Part shown: piece after piece, positions 1 to 10,350 of the stretch
How positions within the stretch are numbered: the first letter of the stretch is position 1
Layout: each line of letters begins with the position of its first letter
Assembly (NCBI GenBank): GCA_002917075.1
Contig: NTMA01000096.1
Span: forward strand, 62,001 to 126,000
Reading direction: 5' to 3'
Length of the DNA: 64,000 nt
DNA from: Hawksworthiomyces lignivorus
Lineage: Eukaryota > Ascomycota > Sordariomycetes > Ophiostomatales > Ophiostomataceae
Made by a program: the position numbers and the translations under genes
Notes under the pieces: generated by a model
The model's database searches: none
Told to the model about the DNA's origin: nothing
Seen by the model: only the letters and a program-made list of their open reading frames with translations

Positions 1-411
1 GGATCAAAGGACTCGACCAACAAAATCTTTAACATTTTTATTTCAATTAAGTAAATTTCCTATACAAGGAATCGTTCTGAGAAGATCGCTTGAGACCTTT
101 TTTTTGTCCCTTGGTGTTTTGGGGGGGGAATTCCCTTCGGGCAGTCATAAATCAGGTAATAATAATAATTCTCTTTTTGATAGCAATCCCCTTGTTTTAG
201 CAATGCCACATCTATAAGTAAATCTGTCTTCCTGTATAAAGAATTTTAGATGAAATTCAAGTCCCGACACTCTGTTCGCGTTCGAGAAAAATTAATGTCA
301 TTCCAGAATCTTGTAATCCGATGCTTCTGTCACAATACAATAACGCTGACTGATCTGATTTTAAAGTGTAAATTGACATTACTTTTCGTTTCTATCAATA
401 ATTCACAATAA
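1..411. other. Intergenic, 3' flank of the first regulator
   Basis: AT-rich sequence with no coding signal I can support. It contains a short G-run near 121-128 and lies downstream of the minus-strand regulator ending at 412. Confidence 0.5.
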
Positions 412-2314
412 TTATGTCCTTAACACCTTTATACTGACCGCCGCCATCGCAATCTGAAGAAGGTTATTGCATTCTTTACGCATCTTTTGCAATTCTGCGT
501 TATCTCCGCCTTCGTCCAGGACGCCCAAAAGTTCTAAAAACGGCTCTATTAGCGAAATATCAGAATTCGCACATGGTTGAGACGGGTTGGCGATGACATT
601 CTGGAGAAGAACTTTGATAGCTTCGAAAAAAGAGCTCAGAAGCAACCTAGTCTGTAGGTTAGGTTTATACTTTAAAAACTGATATAAGGGCAGACTTACC
701 AAACAAAGGCGTATTTGCCTCGGGGTATTTTCTGTAGAAGCTGTACTACCTTTCGTGATTCAGTAAGACTAGCAGTTTCTGATAGAACAGTGTTGGTGTA
801 AAAGTCCACTGGCTCCCCTTGTAGATCGTTTCGTCTCTTTAGATGGCGGTCTACGGTGATTACACAGTTGACGTAGACCGTGTGCAGTATGATGATCTGC
901 AGGACGTCTTCTGGGAGGGGAAGGCGGAGGGCAGCCATGGTGGAATCTTCGAAGTCAAATGGAACGCTGGCTCTCCAACAAGACAATAGCTTACTCAATT
1001 CAAACGCGGCGGCGGCTTGCTGCGCTTCAGACTGCCGTCCTGCTTGAACCGAGAACAATCTTTTGTATATTTGCCCTTGGATTATGGCAAGTCCGATCCG
1101 AGAGTTTAGAATATTGATCTTAGCGAGTCCATTGCCCAATAACTGTGGATCCGAAACGGTGCCCGTTGGGAGCTCGACGTCGATGTCGTCATCGTCCTGT
1201 ACTGATGCCTGTCTCCGCAAGTAGCTGATATTTTTTTCAATCCAGTACGCAATCCAGAAGACATTTTTTCTCTCTTCTGATTCCGATATGCTGAGACCTG
1301 GAGGGGCTCTATCTCTTCTGTGTAACCCCATAGCTTGAATTAGCCCCATAGCTGCTGTGATCAGTACAGGGCACAATTGCGAATTTGGCGTTCCCTCTAA
1401 TATTAGAATAGTTCCAAGTAAGGACTGAATGGCAGCAAGGCTATTTGGCAGCGCTATCAATTGAGAGACAACACCCAGAACGTTTTGTATGTAGCCGTAA
1501 GAAAGGTCCATGTCATGCCTACAGCGAGATGTACGTATAGCTCGGAAGATGTGACCCATTGATAATGTCACATTAACAGATGCCCACCAAGCTAGATCTC
1601 GTAGGCCGGCGGAAGAGTAATTGGTATCAAATGTGTCCATAAATCTTTTCTCGTCAAAGATTGGAAAGTATCGGATGAAACTTCTAAAGCCCTCTTTGAT
1701 CAAGATCAAGGCGGATGATTTTGAGGGGAGATCCAAATATTTAGGGTAAGAGGGGACGATGCTGAGTTGGGGTCCAACCTGGCCTATCAAGTTCGGAGAG
1801 AGTGGGTCCCAAAAGGAATTGCTCGGGTTCTGTGTGTGGTGGTGTCCTGACAACAGATCATGGAAGATACTTTCTGCGTTGGTGGATTGAAGCGGTAGGC
1901 TTCTCGCTTGGCTGTTTAACCTGTGCGCGATCTGCAACTGCCCTTCCATTTGCTTGACTCTTTTCTCGAGCTCTAATATATATTCGTTTCTGCGTTTTGT
2001 ATGTTAGGACATGTATGTATGTACACTCGAATAGGGGCAATATACTCAGTTGGTTTTCTGATTTTCCGCGTGCCGGATATAGGAGTAAAGTGACATCTAG
2101 TATTAAATTTGACGCATTGCAGGCATTTGTCTTTTGTTGGCTCACAGCGGATTTTCTTTCTTCGGCAGCTGTCACAAGCCTACGGATGTAGCGTCAGAGG
2201 ATATAATATATCGTATCCAAAAATCAGTAGGAGAATGCCTACCCTAGTGATGAATTTCTGAGCTCCAGGCCCACGGGACTGCTTAGCTTCTCCTGAGACC
2301 ACGCTGTCTTCCAT
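412..2314 (-). CDS. Zn2Cys6 fungal transcription factor
   Basis: Nuclear DNA-binding regulator, target unknown. Proposed exons on the minus strand are 2314-2243, 2179-2046, 1989-700 and 646-412, giving about 576 aa in a continuous frame. The zinc cluster is complete: C26-x2-C29-x6-C36-x6-C43-x2-C46-x6-C53, inside ACDSCRRKKIRCE. It is followed by a basic linker and a short coiled-coil-like stretch (EYILELEKRVKQ). The rest resembles the fungal-specific transcription factor middle-homology region (PF04082 type), with the usual acidic/FP..DEKRF motif. The start was chosen because its ATG exon joins the zinc-cluster exon in frame across a 63-nt intron. The neighbouring SDR genes are plausible targets, by position only. 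Splice sites were read by eye. Confidence 0.85.
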
Positions 2315-3009
2315 TCTCAAATTATCGCGGTCAGGCAACCATACACGTTAGGAGACGAGATGGTCTTCCTGTGAAGATGTATAATGTTAGTTATCGCTAA
2401 TATAAACCGTTGTTTTTCTTTTCGGAGGAGCTAACCTTAGTAATGGCCTCACGGTACTTCTGAACCTATGTATGGCTGAACCGAGCCAAGGACAAAGGGG
2501 ATGCCCAAAGTGTGCTTACGAATCAAGACACCAACTACCCACACAGTACTGAACTTTACGCACTGTATTTCGCCTTGGAACGCGAGGGACCCACAAATCG
2601 CTTTGGTTTAATGGAGTAGTACAAGTATATGTTGACACTCGAAATAGCAGACTACTCGTGTGTTACGTAATAGATATTATATATACAGCATAGTGCAAGT
2701 ATGAATTGGGATAGCATAGCGTTTACATTATTTATACTGTGGAAATGCTTCCAACAGCTTCGAGCTGCCGCTTGTGGGGACGATGTGAGACTTGGATAGA
2801 CCAAGATGCACAACAAGATCACTAGAGTGGCTTGGTTAGCGAACCAAGGCAGATTTAAGTTTAGAATTCTATGCGTCGCATTCGATTGTTATGTTCTTCC
2901 AGGTGTTCATCTCTCGATACATTAGGAGAAGACGCAGCTAAGCGCAAAATATACAGATTCTTATTTTTTTTGCGTCTTCCTACCAGCCAATATTCTGATG
3001 TGTCATTGG
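2315..3009. other. Intergenic region
   Basis: Promoter of the minus-strand regulator (start 2314) and 3' flank of the next minus-strand gene (end 3010). No coding or RNA signal recognised. Confidence 0.4.
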
Positions 3010-3815
3010 CTATATCCGAACTGGAAATGGCGTATATCCTACGCCTTTAACAAATGTCTGCAGCCATGGACCCTGCTCAGCTCCTGCAGCAAGTGCAGTG
3101 TAGAATTTTCCATGCGCCGGCCCATCGACTTTAGAATATGCTGGAGAACCATCTGCATTCCGCTCATCGGCGTAATAAAATCTACCGGAGTTAGAATTTG
3201 CATTATGAAACACTAAGAGGGCGCACATACTTAAATCCCCTCTCCTTGAATGCTTCCGATGCAGCATGGATCAAATGTGCCGATGCCGATTTGCCAACGC
3301 CTGCGTCGACGAGCGCTGCGATTGGCAACACGTTGAGGCAGTTGCCTGTGTAGATGAAGGTGCGAGCTGCAGATTCTGGAAGCTCTTGGAAGCCCAATAC
3401 AGCTTGTTGCGCAGCTACGAAGACACTGCTCGTATTCACAGCAAAGTCGCGCTGGAAGTCACTCAGAGAGATGCTAAACGGGTTCTTGGGATCATTTAGA
3501 GTCACCGCAGCAGCTAGAGAAAGATGAGTCAGATATTCTTCAACAATGAATTGGGCATTTTTATTCCATACCATTATAAACAACGACGCTCGGGCAACCG
3601 AGCTGCTCTTTGACCTTCGCAAACAGCTGTGCCACGGAACTTGGATCACTCAGATCGGCTTGCATATAGATCTGATCTAAGCTGCTGTCAGCTTCTTTCG
3701 CGCTTCTTGCCGCGGAAACAATCTTGTATCCCTTGGCTGCGAATGCTCGGGCAACATGATACCCAATGTTACTTCCAGCCCCGAGGATGAGTGCGATAGA
3801 AGGTGTGGATGGCAT
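3010..3815 (-). CDS. SDR-fold NAD(P)-binding protein, tandem copy A
   Basis: Rossmann-fold protein of the short-chain dehydrogenase superfamily. Proposed exons are 3815-3572, 3513-3231 and 3181-3010 (244, 283 and 172 nt), giving 232 aa. The nucleotide-binding loop is LILGAGSNIG, a variant of TGxxxGxG, followed by the typical ARAFAAKGYKIVSAARS helix/strand. VVVYN matches the NNAG-region strand. The usual catalytic YxxxK is not intact: a Lys is present (VGKSASAHLIHAAS) but the residue four before it is Ala, and the usual catalytic Ser region reads YTGN. An in-frame ATG also exists at 3836. I prefer 3815 because it gives exon lengths identical to the neighbouring paralogue. Function unknown; canonical oxidoreductase activity is doubtful. 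Confidence 0.8.
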
Positions 3816-4368
3816 GATGGATTCTTTAAGTGTCAACGATAAGCTGGGTGAGCAGTGTCAATTAAAGATCCCCTTTTGCGACCTCGGAATCAAAAGAGCT
3901 ACGATCATGGTTTATTAAAGTGCAGTGATATTTGTCCAGTTTAATACTGATCCTCGATAGAAGCGGCCGCTTACATGATCACAGATTGCCCAGATTTGTG
4001 CTGCTCAATGGATTACCAATTCGGAGCGGACCACGCAAATGCCTTAAAATATTAGTGTTAGCGCGGGCTCGCACAACAACCAATCACATCTAGGTAAGAA
4101 TTTACGCAATCAGTTGTCCGAGCTGAAATCCATCTTAGCATATTGATTTTTTGAGTGAAGATACAGTAAGAGGAGTTTAAATTAGTAGCAGTTGCTTTTT
4201 TATTTTTGTGGCGTGTAAAAGGTGGAAATCATAGTCAATAAGAACTGAACAATATTAAAGTACATTTACTTCATAATAAACAGCTTCTTTTCTTGTGACT
4301 AGTTTTGTATTTGGTGTCTGGCCGTAGACTTTGCCTGTTCTAGTTGGCTTCTGGAGATTGTGATATAA
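3816..4368. other. Intergenic region upstream of SDR copy A
   Basis: Promoter of the 3815 start and 3' flank of SDR copy B. It holds one ATTCGGAGCGGA box (4019-4030) and a NotI-like GCGGCCGC at about 3963. No gene seen. Confidence 0.5.
4019..4030 (+). promoter_or_regulatory. ATTCGGAGCGGA box 1
   Basis: This 12-mer contains CGG-N2-CGG, a direct repeat of the triplet favoured by Zn2Cys6 regulators. It lies about 205 bp upstream of the SDR copy A start and occurs identically twice more, at 5303 and 5351. Binding is inferred. Confidence 0.45.
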
Positions 4369-5174
4369 CTATAGTTCATATGGACCAAAATCTTTATACC
4401 CCACGCCCTTGACGAATGTTTGCAGCCACGGGCCCTGCGTCTTCGCCTCTGCGAGCTCCCAAAAAAGCTTTGCATGCGCCTCTCCGTTAACCCTATAAAT
4501 AGCTGTCCCATCTATCTTCCGTTCGTCGCCGTAATAGAACCTTCACTAATTTAGTATTATGGCGGGGGAGTAGAAATATGATACAAAATGGCTTACTTGA
4601 AACCGCGGTCTTTATAAGCAGCCGAAGCAGCCCAAATCATGTGTGCACCGGCAGACTTTCCTATACCTTGATCGAGAAACGATGGAAGAATGGCAACATT
4701 TAATATATTTCCAGTATAGATGAATGTCTTAGAAGCAGAAGCAGGGAGCTGTGTAAATCCGAAGACAGCTTGTTGCGCAGCGACAAAAGCGCTAGTAACA
4801 TTGATTGTCACATCTCGATTGAGGGCGGCAAGTGGAAGGGCAAACGGATCCTTGGGGGGAGTGAGTGTTGAGGCGCTGACTTCAGATTTTTAGTTGCAGC
4901 TCAAAAGCCTCCAAAAACATGAGGGCTTACCGTTATAAACAACTACGCTTGGAATACCAAACACCTCATTGACTTTTTTAAATGCACTGATAACATCAGC
5001 AGGATTAGAGAAATCACTTGGGATATTCAGCTGATTCTCTGTGCTATCTGCCTCGTTTAGTGTTCGCGCAGCTAAGGCAACTTTGTAGCCCCTCGAAGCA
5101 AAAGTCCGAGCGACGGCCTGGCCAATATTTGGCCCGGCTCCGAGGATGAGGATAACTGGGAATTTACCGTTCAT
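4369..5174 (-). CDS. SDR-fold NAD(P)-binding protein, tandem copy B
   Basis: Paralogue of the gene at 3010-3815. Proposed exons are 5174-4931, 4879-4597 and 4540-4369 (244, 283 and 172 nt), giving 232 aa. Exon lengths and intron phases match copy A exactly, so the two arose by tandem duplication after the introns were in place. The cofactor loop is LILGAGPNIG and the strand VVVYN is conserved. At the catalytic site the Lys is present (GIGKSAGAHMIWAAS) but the expected Tyr position is Gln, and the Ser region reads YTGN. The C-terminus TQGPWLQTFVKGVGY is near identical to copy A. It may be a structural or atypical NAD(P)-binding protein; substrate unknown. Confidence 0.8.
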
Positions 5175-5302
5175 GATTCCGAGAATATGAAAAGGTTAGT
5201 AGATCGAGTGAGACGCCTTTTGCGTGGTGTGTAGATATGCCGATGTTTATAACTTCGCGAGTTTACTTAGGAAAGGTATCTAAATACGGCATTAGTCATT
5301 TG

Positions 5303-5314
5303 ATTCGGAGCGGA
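5303..5314 (+). promoter_or_regulatory. ATTCGGAGCGGA box 2
   Basis: Identical to the boxes at 4019 and 5351. It lies about 130 bp upstream of SDR copy B and 390 bp upstream of the plus-strand SDR. Contains CGG-N2-CGG. Confidence 0.45.
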
Positions 5315-5350
5315 GGCACCCCCTAATAGCAATGCGATATCAGCCACTTA

Positions 5351-5362
5351 ATTCGGAGCGGA
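5351..5362 (+). promoter_or_regulatory. ATTCGGAGCGGA box 3
   Basis: Third identical copy, 48 bp from box 2, in the same divergent promoter. Confidence 0.45.
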
Positions 5363-5703
5363 GACCCCGCTGATCATGTAGCGTAGAATTAGTCAGTCCA
5401 CTAGGAGCGGCGGAAATCTTGCTCATAATGCGGGTGCTTACGAAATTTATACTCTATCAGAGTGACAGCCTCGTAGATGTAGCAACTTCGATATGCTTGG
5501 GGAGGATTCTTCACTACATTTATAATAGCATCTATTCGTCATCAAACAGAAGATCTGGATTTGTCATGGTAGACTGAACTCTCTCTGGGAGTATTTATAT
5601 TTTTGCTTGATTGCCTTTAAAGCGACGATTTCTGTAGTAAAATTCTTTTTGCACAGGTACACCTCTTGCAGTTTCTATACAACTCTAATAAAACATTCAT
5701 AAC

Positions 5704-6438
5704 ATGTCTAGACTGACCGGAAAGACCGCTGTAATCACCGGCGGTGCTACTGGTATTGGCCTCGCTGCGGCAAAACGCTTCATTGAGGAGGGCGCCTTCG
5801 TCTTCATTTTCGGCCGCCGACAAGATGCGCTCGACGCAGCTTTGGCCACTCTTGGGCCCAATTCTCGCGCGGTGAAGGGCTCCGTTTCAGATCTGGCCGA
5901 TCTCGACAAACTCTACGCAGAGGTGAAGGCTGAGCGTGGAAGCCTCGATATCGTCTTAGCTAATGCTGGGACGGGAAGTCAACTTCGGCTCGGTGAGATT
6001 ACCGTTGATCACTGTGACCAAATCCTCGACACAAACATAAAGGGTACGATCTTTACTGTCCAGAAGGCGCTGCCGCTGATGAGCAAAGGCGGATCGATTA
6101 TCCTGACTGGGTCGAGTGCTGGTACCACTGGTGCCCCGGCATTTACCCTTTACGCCGCTAGCAAAGCAGCCATACGCAACATTGCGCGGACCTGGGCAGA
6201 GGACCTGAAAGGCACTGGCATCCGGGTCAACGTGCTGTCGCCCGGACCAACGGCAACCGAACTCGCGAAGGAAGCGCTAGGCGAGGAGGGCATGAAGGCG
6301 TTCGCCTCGCTCAATCCCCTTCAGCGCATGGCAGATCCAGCAGAAATTGGAGCGGTGGCTGCCTTTCTCGCGTCGCAGGACAGCAGCTTCATGACTGCGA
6401 GCGAGGTTGCCGTTGACGGAGGCCTTGCGCAAATCTGA
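5704..6438 (+). CDS. Classical SDR oxidoreductase, intronless, bacterial-like
   Basis: NAD(P)-dependent short-chain dehydrogenase of 244 aa in a single exon. All hallmarks are present in order: VITGGATGIG (cofactor loop, about residues 10-19), LANAG (about 89), TGSSAG (catalytic Ser), YAASK (catalytic Tyr and Lys, about 150-154), VNVLSPGPTATE and a terminal VDGG. The compact length, lack of introns and higher GC codon use than neighbouring genes resemble bacterial SDRs; horizontal acquisition is an inference. It is divergent from SDR copy B and shares its promoter and CGG boxes, so co-regulation is plausible. Substrate cannot be deduced. Confidence 0.9.
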   Translation: MSRLTGKTAVITGGATGIGLAAAKRFIEEGAFVFIFGRRQDALDAALATLGPNSRAVKGSVSDLADLDKLYAEVKAERGSLDIVLANAGTGSQLRLGEITVDHCDQILDTNIKGTIFTVQKALPLMSKGGSIILTGSSAGTTGAPAFTLYAASKAAIRNIARTWAEDLKGTGIRVNVLSPGPTATELAKEALGEEGMKAFASLNPLQRMADPAEIGAVAAFLASQDSSFMTASEVAVDGGLAQI

Positions 6439-7045
6439 CAAACTGCGAGGGAATGGTTTTCGGAAGGCTTAGGCCGGTGTCAGGTACTACAGAAAGTAGA
6501 TTTTTTATTTATCCATATGACGTTAGATAATGAAGTAGGATATAGCTTATTGCCACGGAAATATGCTCTGCACGTATGCGACAGTACGGTAATTTAGCAG
6601 ATTTTGCGAAGTTTTAACTAAAGCCATCAAATTAACTACTTTTGTTATGAGTTTAGGAGCAATGTCTCGGACCACTGGATTATTAGCACTAGTTCCGGGG
6701 TAGAGTGATACTGGGTTCATCATTATTGAAATTATGAATTTAGACGTCATGGGTTATGAATCGTTACGATGGGAAATGCGCAGCTGTTTCTGAGACTTCG
6801 GTTGTCAAACATTCATGACACTGTGCCCCTCTCCCCACATCACGTGGTGATCACAGAGTCTTCATGATGAGTTAGAATAATACCCAGTGACTTAATTGGC
6901 TCCATTACAGTGAGTCTTGTTCACCTTCATCAGCCCGAAATTGCCCTATACCTTCAATCACGGTTCCCAAAATTCCTTTCGTATCTGCCTTGGTCGCCGT
7001 TAAGCCACTTAGTACGTTATATCTTGTCATAACTTCGCCTGTCGT
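6439..7045. other. Intergenic region
   Basis: 3' flank of the SDR and promoter of the membrane-protein gene at 7046. It holds a CACGTG-type palindrome (TCACGTGGTGA, about 6840-6850). No gene seen. Confidence 0.4.
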
Positions 7046-7855
7046 GTGAAAATCAATCCCAAATCTCACGATATGATTAACCTTCAGCGTTCAACAATGT
7101 ATACACCAGCGTTGCTGAGGCTTACTTGCTCGCCACGGTGGGCTTCTATCATCATCCACCTAACTGGGTTTACATGCTTCAGCGCATCGATTGCCTGGCT
7201 CCCGAACATCAGCAACCCCTTACACAACGGATTCGGCGGCTCGTACCAATTCCTCACCATTATTGCATTGACATTATCTGCCATAACATTTGGAGCCGGT
7301 CTTCTGGCAGATATATTCTTCAGCAAGCTACTTTTCAAATTCAAGAACATGGTCTCGGTGTGCGCCACACCTTTGGAAATCCTCGTAACTCTATTCTATT
7401 GGAGCCTTCGCTCCATAGACGCCCGGCTTGTCGTGCCCCCAGGGCATGAGGTCCCTTTCGTTCCAGACTTGGGCCTCCACGCTGTGCCAGCTATTATGCT
7501 TGCACTTGACTTTGTGCTTCTAAGTCCTCGATGGTCGATCAAAACTTACGGAGCCCTGGCACTTGGTTCTGCCATGGCTTTTGTGTATCTGGCTTGGCTA
7601 GAGTATTGTTTCTCGCACAATGGATGGTAATATGTTTCGACGCTTCAAGTTGGACTGCCGCAATAACTAAATGCAATCTACAGGTACCCTTATCCTCTTC
7701 TTGCAAAGCTTTCCATGTTGCAAAAAATATTTCTTTGTACCATTTCAGCTGGCTTAGTCGCAGGCAGCACCATGGCCTTGAAATGGGTTCATGGACGAGT
7801 GAACAGACTTGATGGGTCTAAAAAAGGTTTCTTCAATACGCTGAAGTTGGAGTGA
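7046..7855 (+). CDS. FAR-17a/AIG1-like integral membrane protein
   Basis: Multi-spanning membrane protein of the fungal FAR-17a/AIG1-like family (PF04750 type). In animals, relatives hydrolyse fatty-acid esters of hydroxy fatty acids; the fungal role is unknown. Exons 7046-7626 and 7684-7855 give up to 250 aa. The intron is GTAATATG...CTACAG, and the second exon restores HNGW followed by YPYPLLAKL. Hydrophobic segments include SIIIHLTGFTCFSASIAWL, FLTIIALTLSAITFGAGLL, a third near LEILVTLFYWSL, VPAIMLALDFVLL and YGALALGSAMAFVYLAWLEY. The protein ends in a basic cytosolic tail. Later in-frame ATGs (7073, 7097) are alternative starts. The family call rests on topology and motif pattern. Confidence 0.7.
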
Positions 7856-8167
7856 ACTTGAAGGATCAAGTGTCACGTAATTAGAAGAAGTCCTATTAAA
7901 CATTTACTTGATCTCGTCTAGTTCGAGAAGAAAGAAAGCAAGACTAAAATTGTTACAAGTGCACCTATAGACTAGACGCCAGTAGTAAGAAGCAAGGAGA
8001 GTGGTTTCTGAAGTTGGAGTTTTGTGTGTATCAAAATCATGCTTGACAAATATGATGCTCGGCAACCAGCCCTAGAAGACTGTTTCGCAGAGGGTGGAAA
8101 CTGATATAATTGCTCAAGAATTTTATAGAAAACTCATAAATAACACTAAGTACTGACTAGCCATATT
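7856..8167. other. Intergenic region between convergent genes
   Basis: 3' flanks of the membrane-protein gene and of the EEP-family gene. Nothing recognised. Confidence 0.4.
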
Positions 8168-9169
8168 TCATTCTGCTAGAATCCCTACTTCAGCCTTGAT
8201 GCCGAGATGATCTGTCACCCACGCTTTCTCAAAGCCAAGCGTCACGATCTGGCTGCTCTCTATTTCTCCTTCAACCAACACATCCGTACCGAACCTCTCG
8301 AACTTTTTCACCTCAATACCACCGCAGAAGTAAGCCTTATCCATCCTCGAACACCCAAACTTCTCTCGGAGTTGCGTTGCCGCTTGTTGGCCCCAGGTGT
8401 AGCCCTCTTCGGTATCTTCCTTCCCTCCCACCTCCAAGAATGCGTCTTTCAGACCATTGTCCGTGTGCAATTTGCGGTCGAATGGCTGAATCGCATTAAA
8501 ATCTCCAGCAACTAGAGCGGCGTAGACCATTTCTTCGTGCACGTACTGTGCTACGATCTGCATCTGGGGTGGGCGGAAGGGAGGCTCAAGGGCCAGGGAC
8601 TCGAGATGCGCATTACACAGGCGGAGAATCTTGCCATTTAAAGTCACGTCGACAAAAAAAGCATCTCGATCCATGCGAGTCTTAGAGAAGTGCACGCGGA
8701 AAGCGGCCGTGATGGGTAAACGATAGTCAAGGAGCATCACCGTACCGTAGTGGTTGGTAGCCCAGTTGGTGGTGTCTAGGTCGGTAAGATGAAATCGCTC
8801 CCGCACCCACGGTGTGGCCGCGATGGTGATCAGGTCTGAAGGCGTGCACTCTTGAAGGAAGATGACGTGAGCCGTATTTGGCAACCTGAAGTCTATGAGG
8901 CTACCAAGGTGTTCGAGTGCTGACTTCATTCGGGCTTCAGCAAAGGGAAGCATAAAATCGATGTTCCAACTGTAAAGGGATATGTTGTTGATTCTGTCAT
9001 TATCCATAACGTGATCTGCATCGTTGGATGGGTTCTTTGAGACCCAGGAAGAAGTCACAGGGTCGAACATATAGTAGGATTGCGAATAAGGTTCATCGAC
9101 ATTCCATGGCACCGAAACTTTCCTCAGTGCCGCGCTCTCTTTTATAGCCCGGCCAATAAGTGCTTCCAT
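8168..9169 (-). CDS. Endonuclease/exonuclease/phosphatase family protein, TDP2-like
   Basis: Single-exon gene of 333 aa from the ATG at 9169; an upstream in-frame ATG at 9271 would add 34 aa of uncertain value. The fold is a metal-dependent EEP nuclease. In order it shows YSWNIDFML (Asn motif), FLQECT (metal-binding Glu), NHYGTVMLLD, RLCNAHLES (active-site His), VAGDFNAI (catalytic Asp/Asn) and TDHLGI (Asp-His). The WNID/QE/GDFN/DH set resembles tyrosyl-DNA phosphodiesterase 2, which removes 5'-tyrosyl adducts from DNA. A DNA-repair role is inferred from that similarity only; other EEP substrates are possible. Confidence 0.8.
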   Translation of the reverse strand: MEALIGRAIKESAALRKVSVPWNVDEPYSQSYYMFDPVTSSWVSKNPSNDADHVMDNDRINNISLYSWNIDFMLPFAEARMKSALEHLGSLIDFRLPNTAHVIFLQECTPSDLITIAATPWVRERFHLTDLDTTNWATNHYGTVMLLDYRLPITAAFRVHFSKTRMDRDAFFVDVTLNGKILRLCNAHLESLALEPPFRPPQMQIVAQYVHEEMVYAALVAGDFNAIQPFDRKLHTDNGLKDAFLEVGGKEDTEEGYTWGQQAATQLREKFGCSRMDKAYFCGGIEVKKFERFGTDVLVEGEIESSQIVTLGFEKAWVTDHLGIKAEVGILAE

Positions 9170-9448
9170 GATGATGCGATGAAAATGGTGCGAGTTATAG
9201 ATGTACACTAAGCTCACAATTTTACGACAATTGAATGTTGGTCGTGACAGAATGAGAAAGTGAGGGGGCATGAAGTTGACACTTCCTATAGCCTCGGAGG
9301 CTTACCGCACGTGGGATAGCAAGCGGAGTTAAGTTCATCGACATAGAAATGTATGGTATTCCATTTTATATCGAAGATTCTTTAGATAATAGTGACAGCA
9401 ACTATTTCTAGTCGTAAATTTCATATACTGCGGTAGGTTTTTATTCTA

Positions 9449-9474
9449 TTTTTTTTTTTTTAAAAAAAAAAAAA
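9449..9474. repeat. T13/A13 perfect fold-back
   Basis: A run of 13 T is followed directly by 13 A, flanked by loosely complementary GTAGGTTTT and AAAACCTGC. It could form a hairpin and is a known site type for sequencing slippage. Confidence 0.5.
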
Positions 9475-10283
9475 GAAAACCTGCTGATTACTAAATACGA
9501 AATATTATTGGCTTCATATTCATGAATCGCTTTATCAAAACTGAAGTTGCATACTGTTGACTCAAGGAGTCAGCTTACTCGCTCTCAATATCTGTGATGT
9601 CCGTTGACTAACATGGTCAGATTACTAAATACAACGTTATTAGGGAAACCAATCTTACGTGGGGCCATACGAGTAGTCAGCTGTTCACCAGGAAGAGAGC
9701 ACCTCGTCTTAGAAGCAGCTACACAGCTGATGCCATGCTCATCGAAAAGTTCTAGGAACTGAAACAGCTAAGACACTGGTACTTAATATATATCAATTGA
9801 GACTATCCTGATCAGCAGTCCACAGAAAATTCACGAACTATGCTACATAAAGGATTTTGAAGAGAAGCCAATTGGAAGGAATAAACCGCTGTGGCTAGAA
9901 GTGCGCAACGAAACTGTCTATCACTGCCTTATGGAGGGCAGTCAACTACTTTTACAGAAATCGTATCCGGCATCGGAATTTGAGAGCTTGAATAATTAAC
10001 TTCTTCCATACCGAAATCTGTATTATCGATTTCACATTGGTCTTCAATTGAACGAACTAAGCTAGAAGTATGTCACTGCATCATAACTCACCTATTAGCC
10101 CAGACTTCATGGGGCCAGAAATTGTAAATCAACGAAAGTGTGTCTTCTTGAGCTGCCGTAAATTTTTGGTCTTGCTTCTCTAAAGTAAGCATGAAGTTAC
10201 TTGTACATTCGCTGGTTGATTTAGAAGCGGTATTATGTTACCCATACATCGATCTTAATTACTCGACTTGTTTATACGTGAAC

Positions 10284-10350
10284 GTGTCGACTGTTGTCGA
10301 ATAGGTTAGAAAACCGAGGGCGCAGACCTTAGTTCGAACCTAACAGGTAG
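10284..10350 (+). other. tRNA-like A-box/B-box segment, possible SINE or tRNA relic
   Basis: TTGTCGAATAGG at about 10293 resembles a degenerate A box. AGTTCGAACCT at 10331-10341 is close to the B-box consensus GGTTCGAANCC. A TTAG/CTAA stem surrounds the TTCGAAC loop, and a CGAGG/CCTTA arm is imperfect. There is no room for a normal variable loop, so this is not an intact tRNA. Confidence 0.2.

Larger units (their letters stand above)
5175..5703. other. Divergent promoter between SDR copy B and bacterial-type SDR
   Basis: Shared 529-bp upstream region of two divergent genes. It contains two ATTCGGAGCGGA boxes (5303-5314, 5351-5362) and a related GAGCGGCGG motif at about 5405-5413. Confidence 0.55.
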
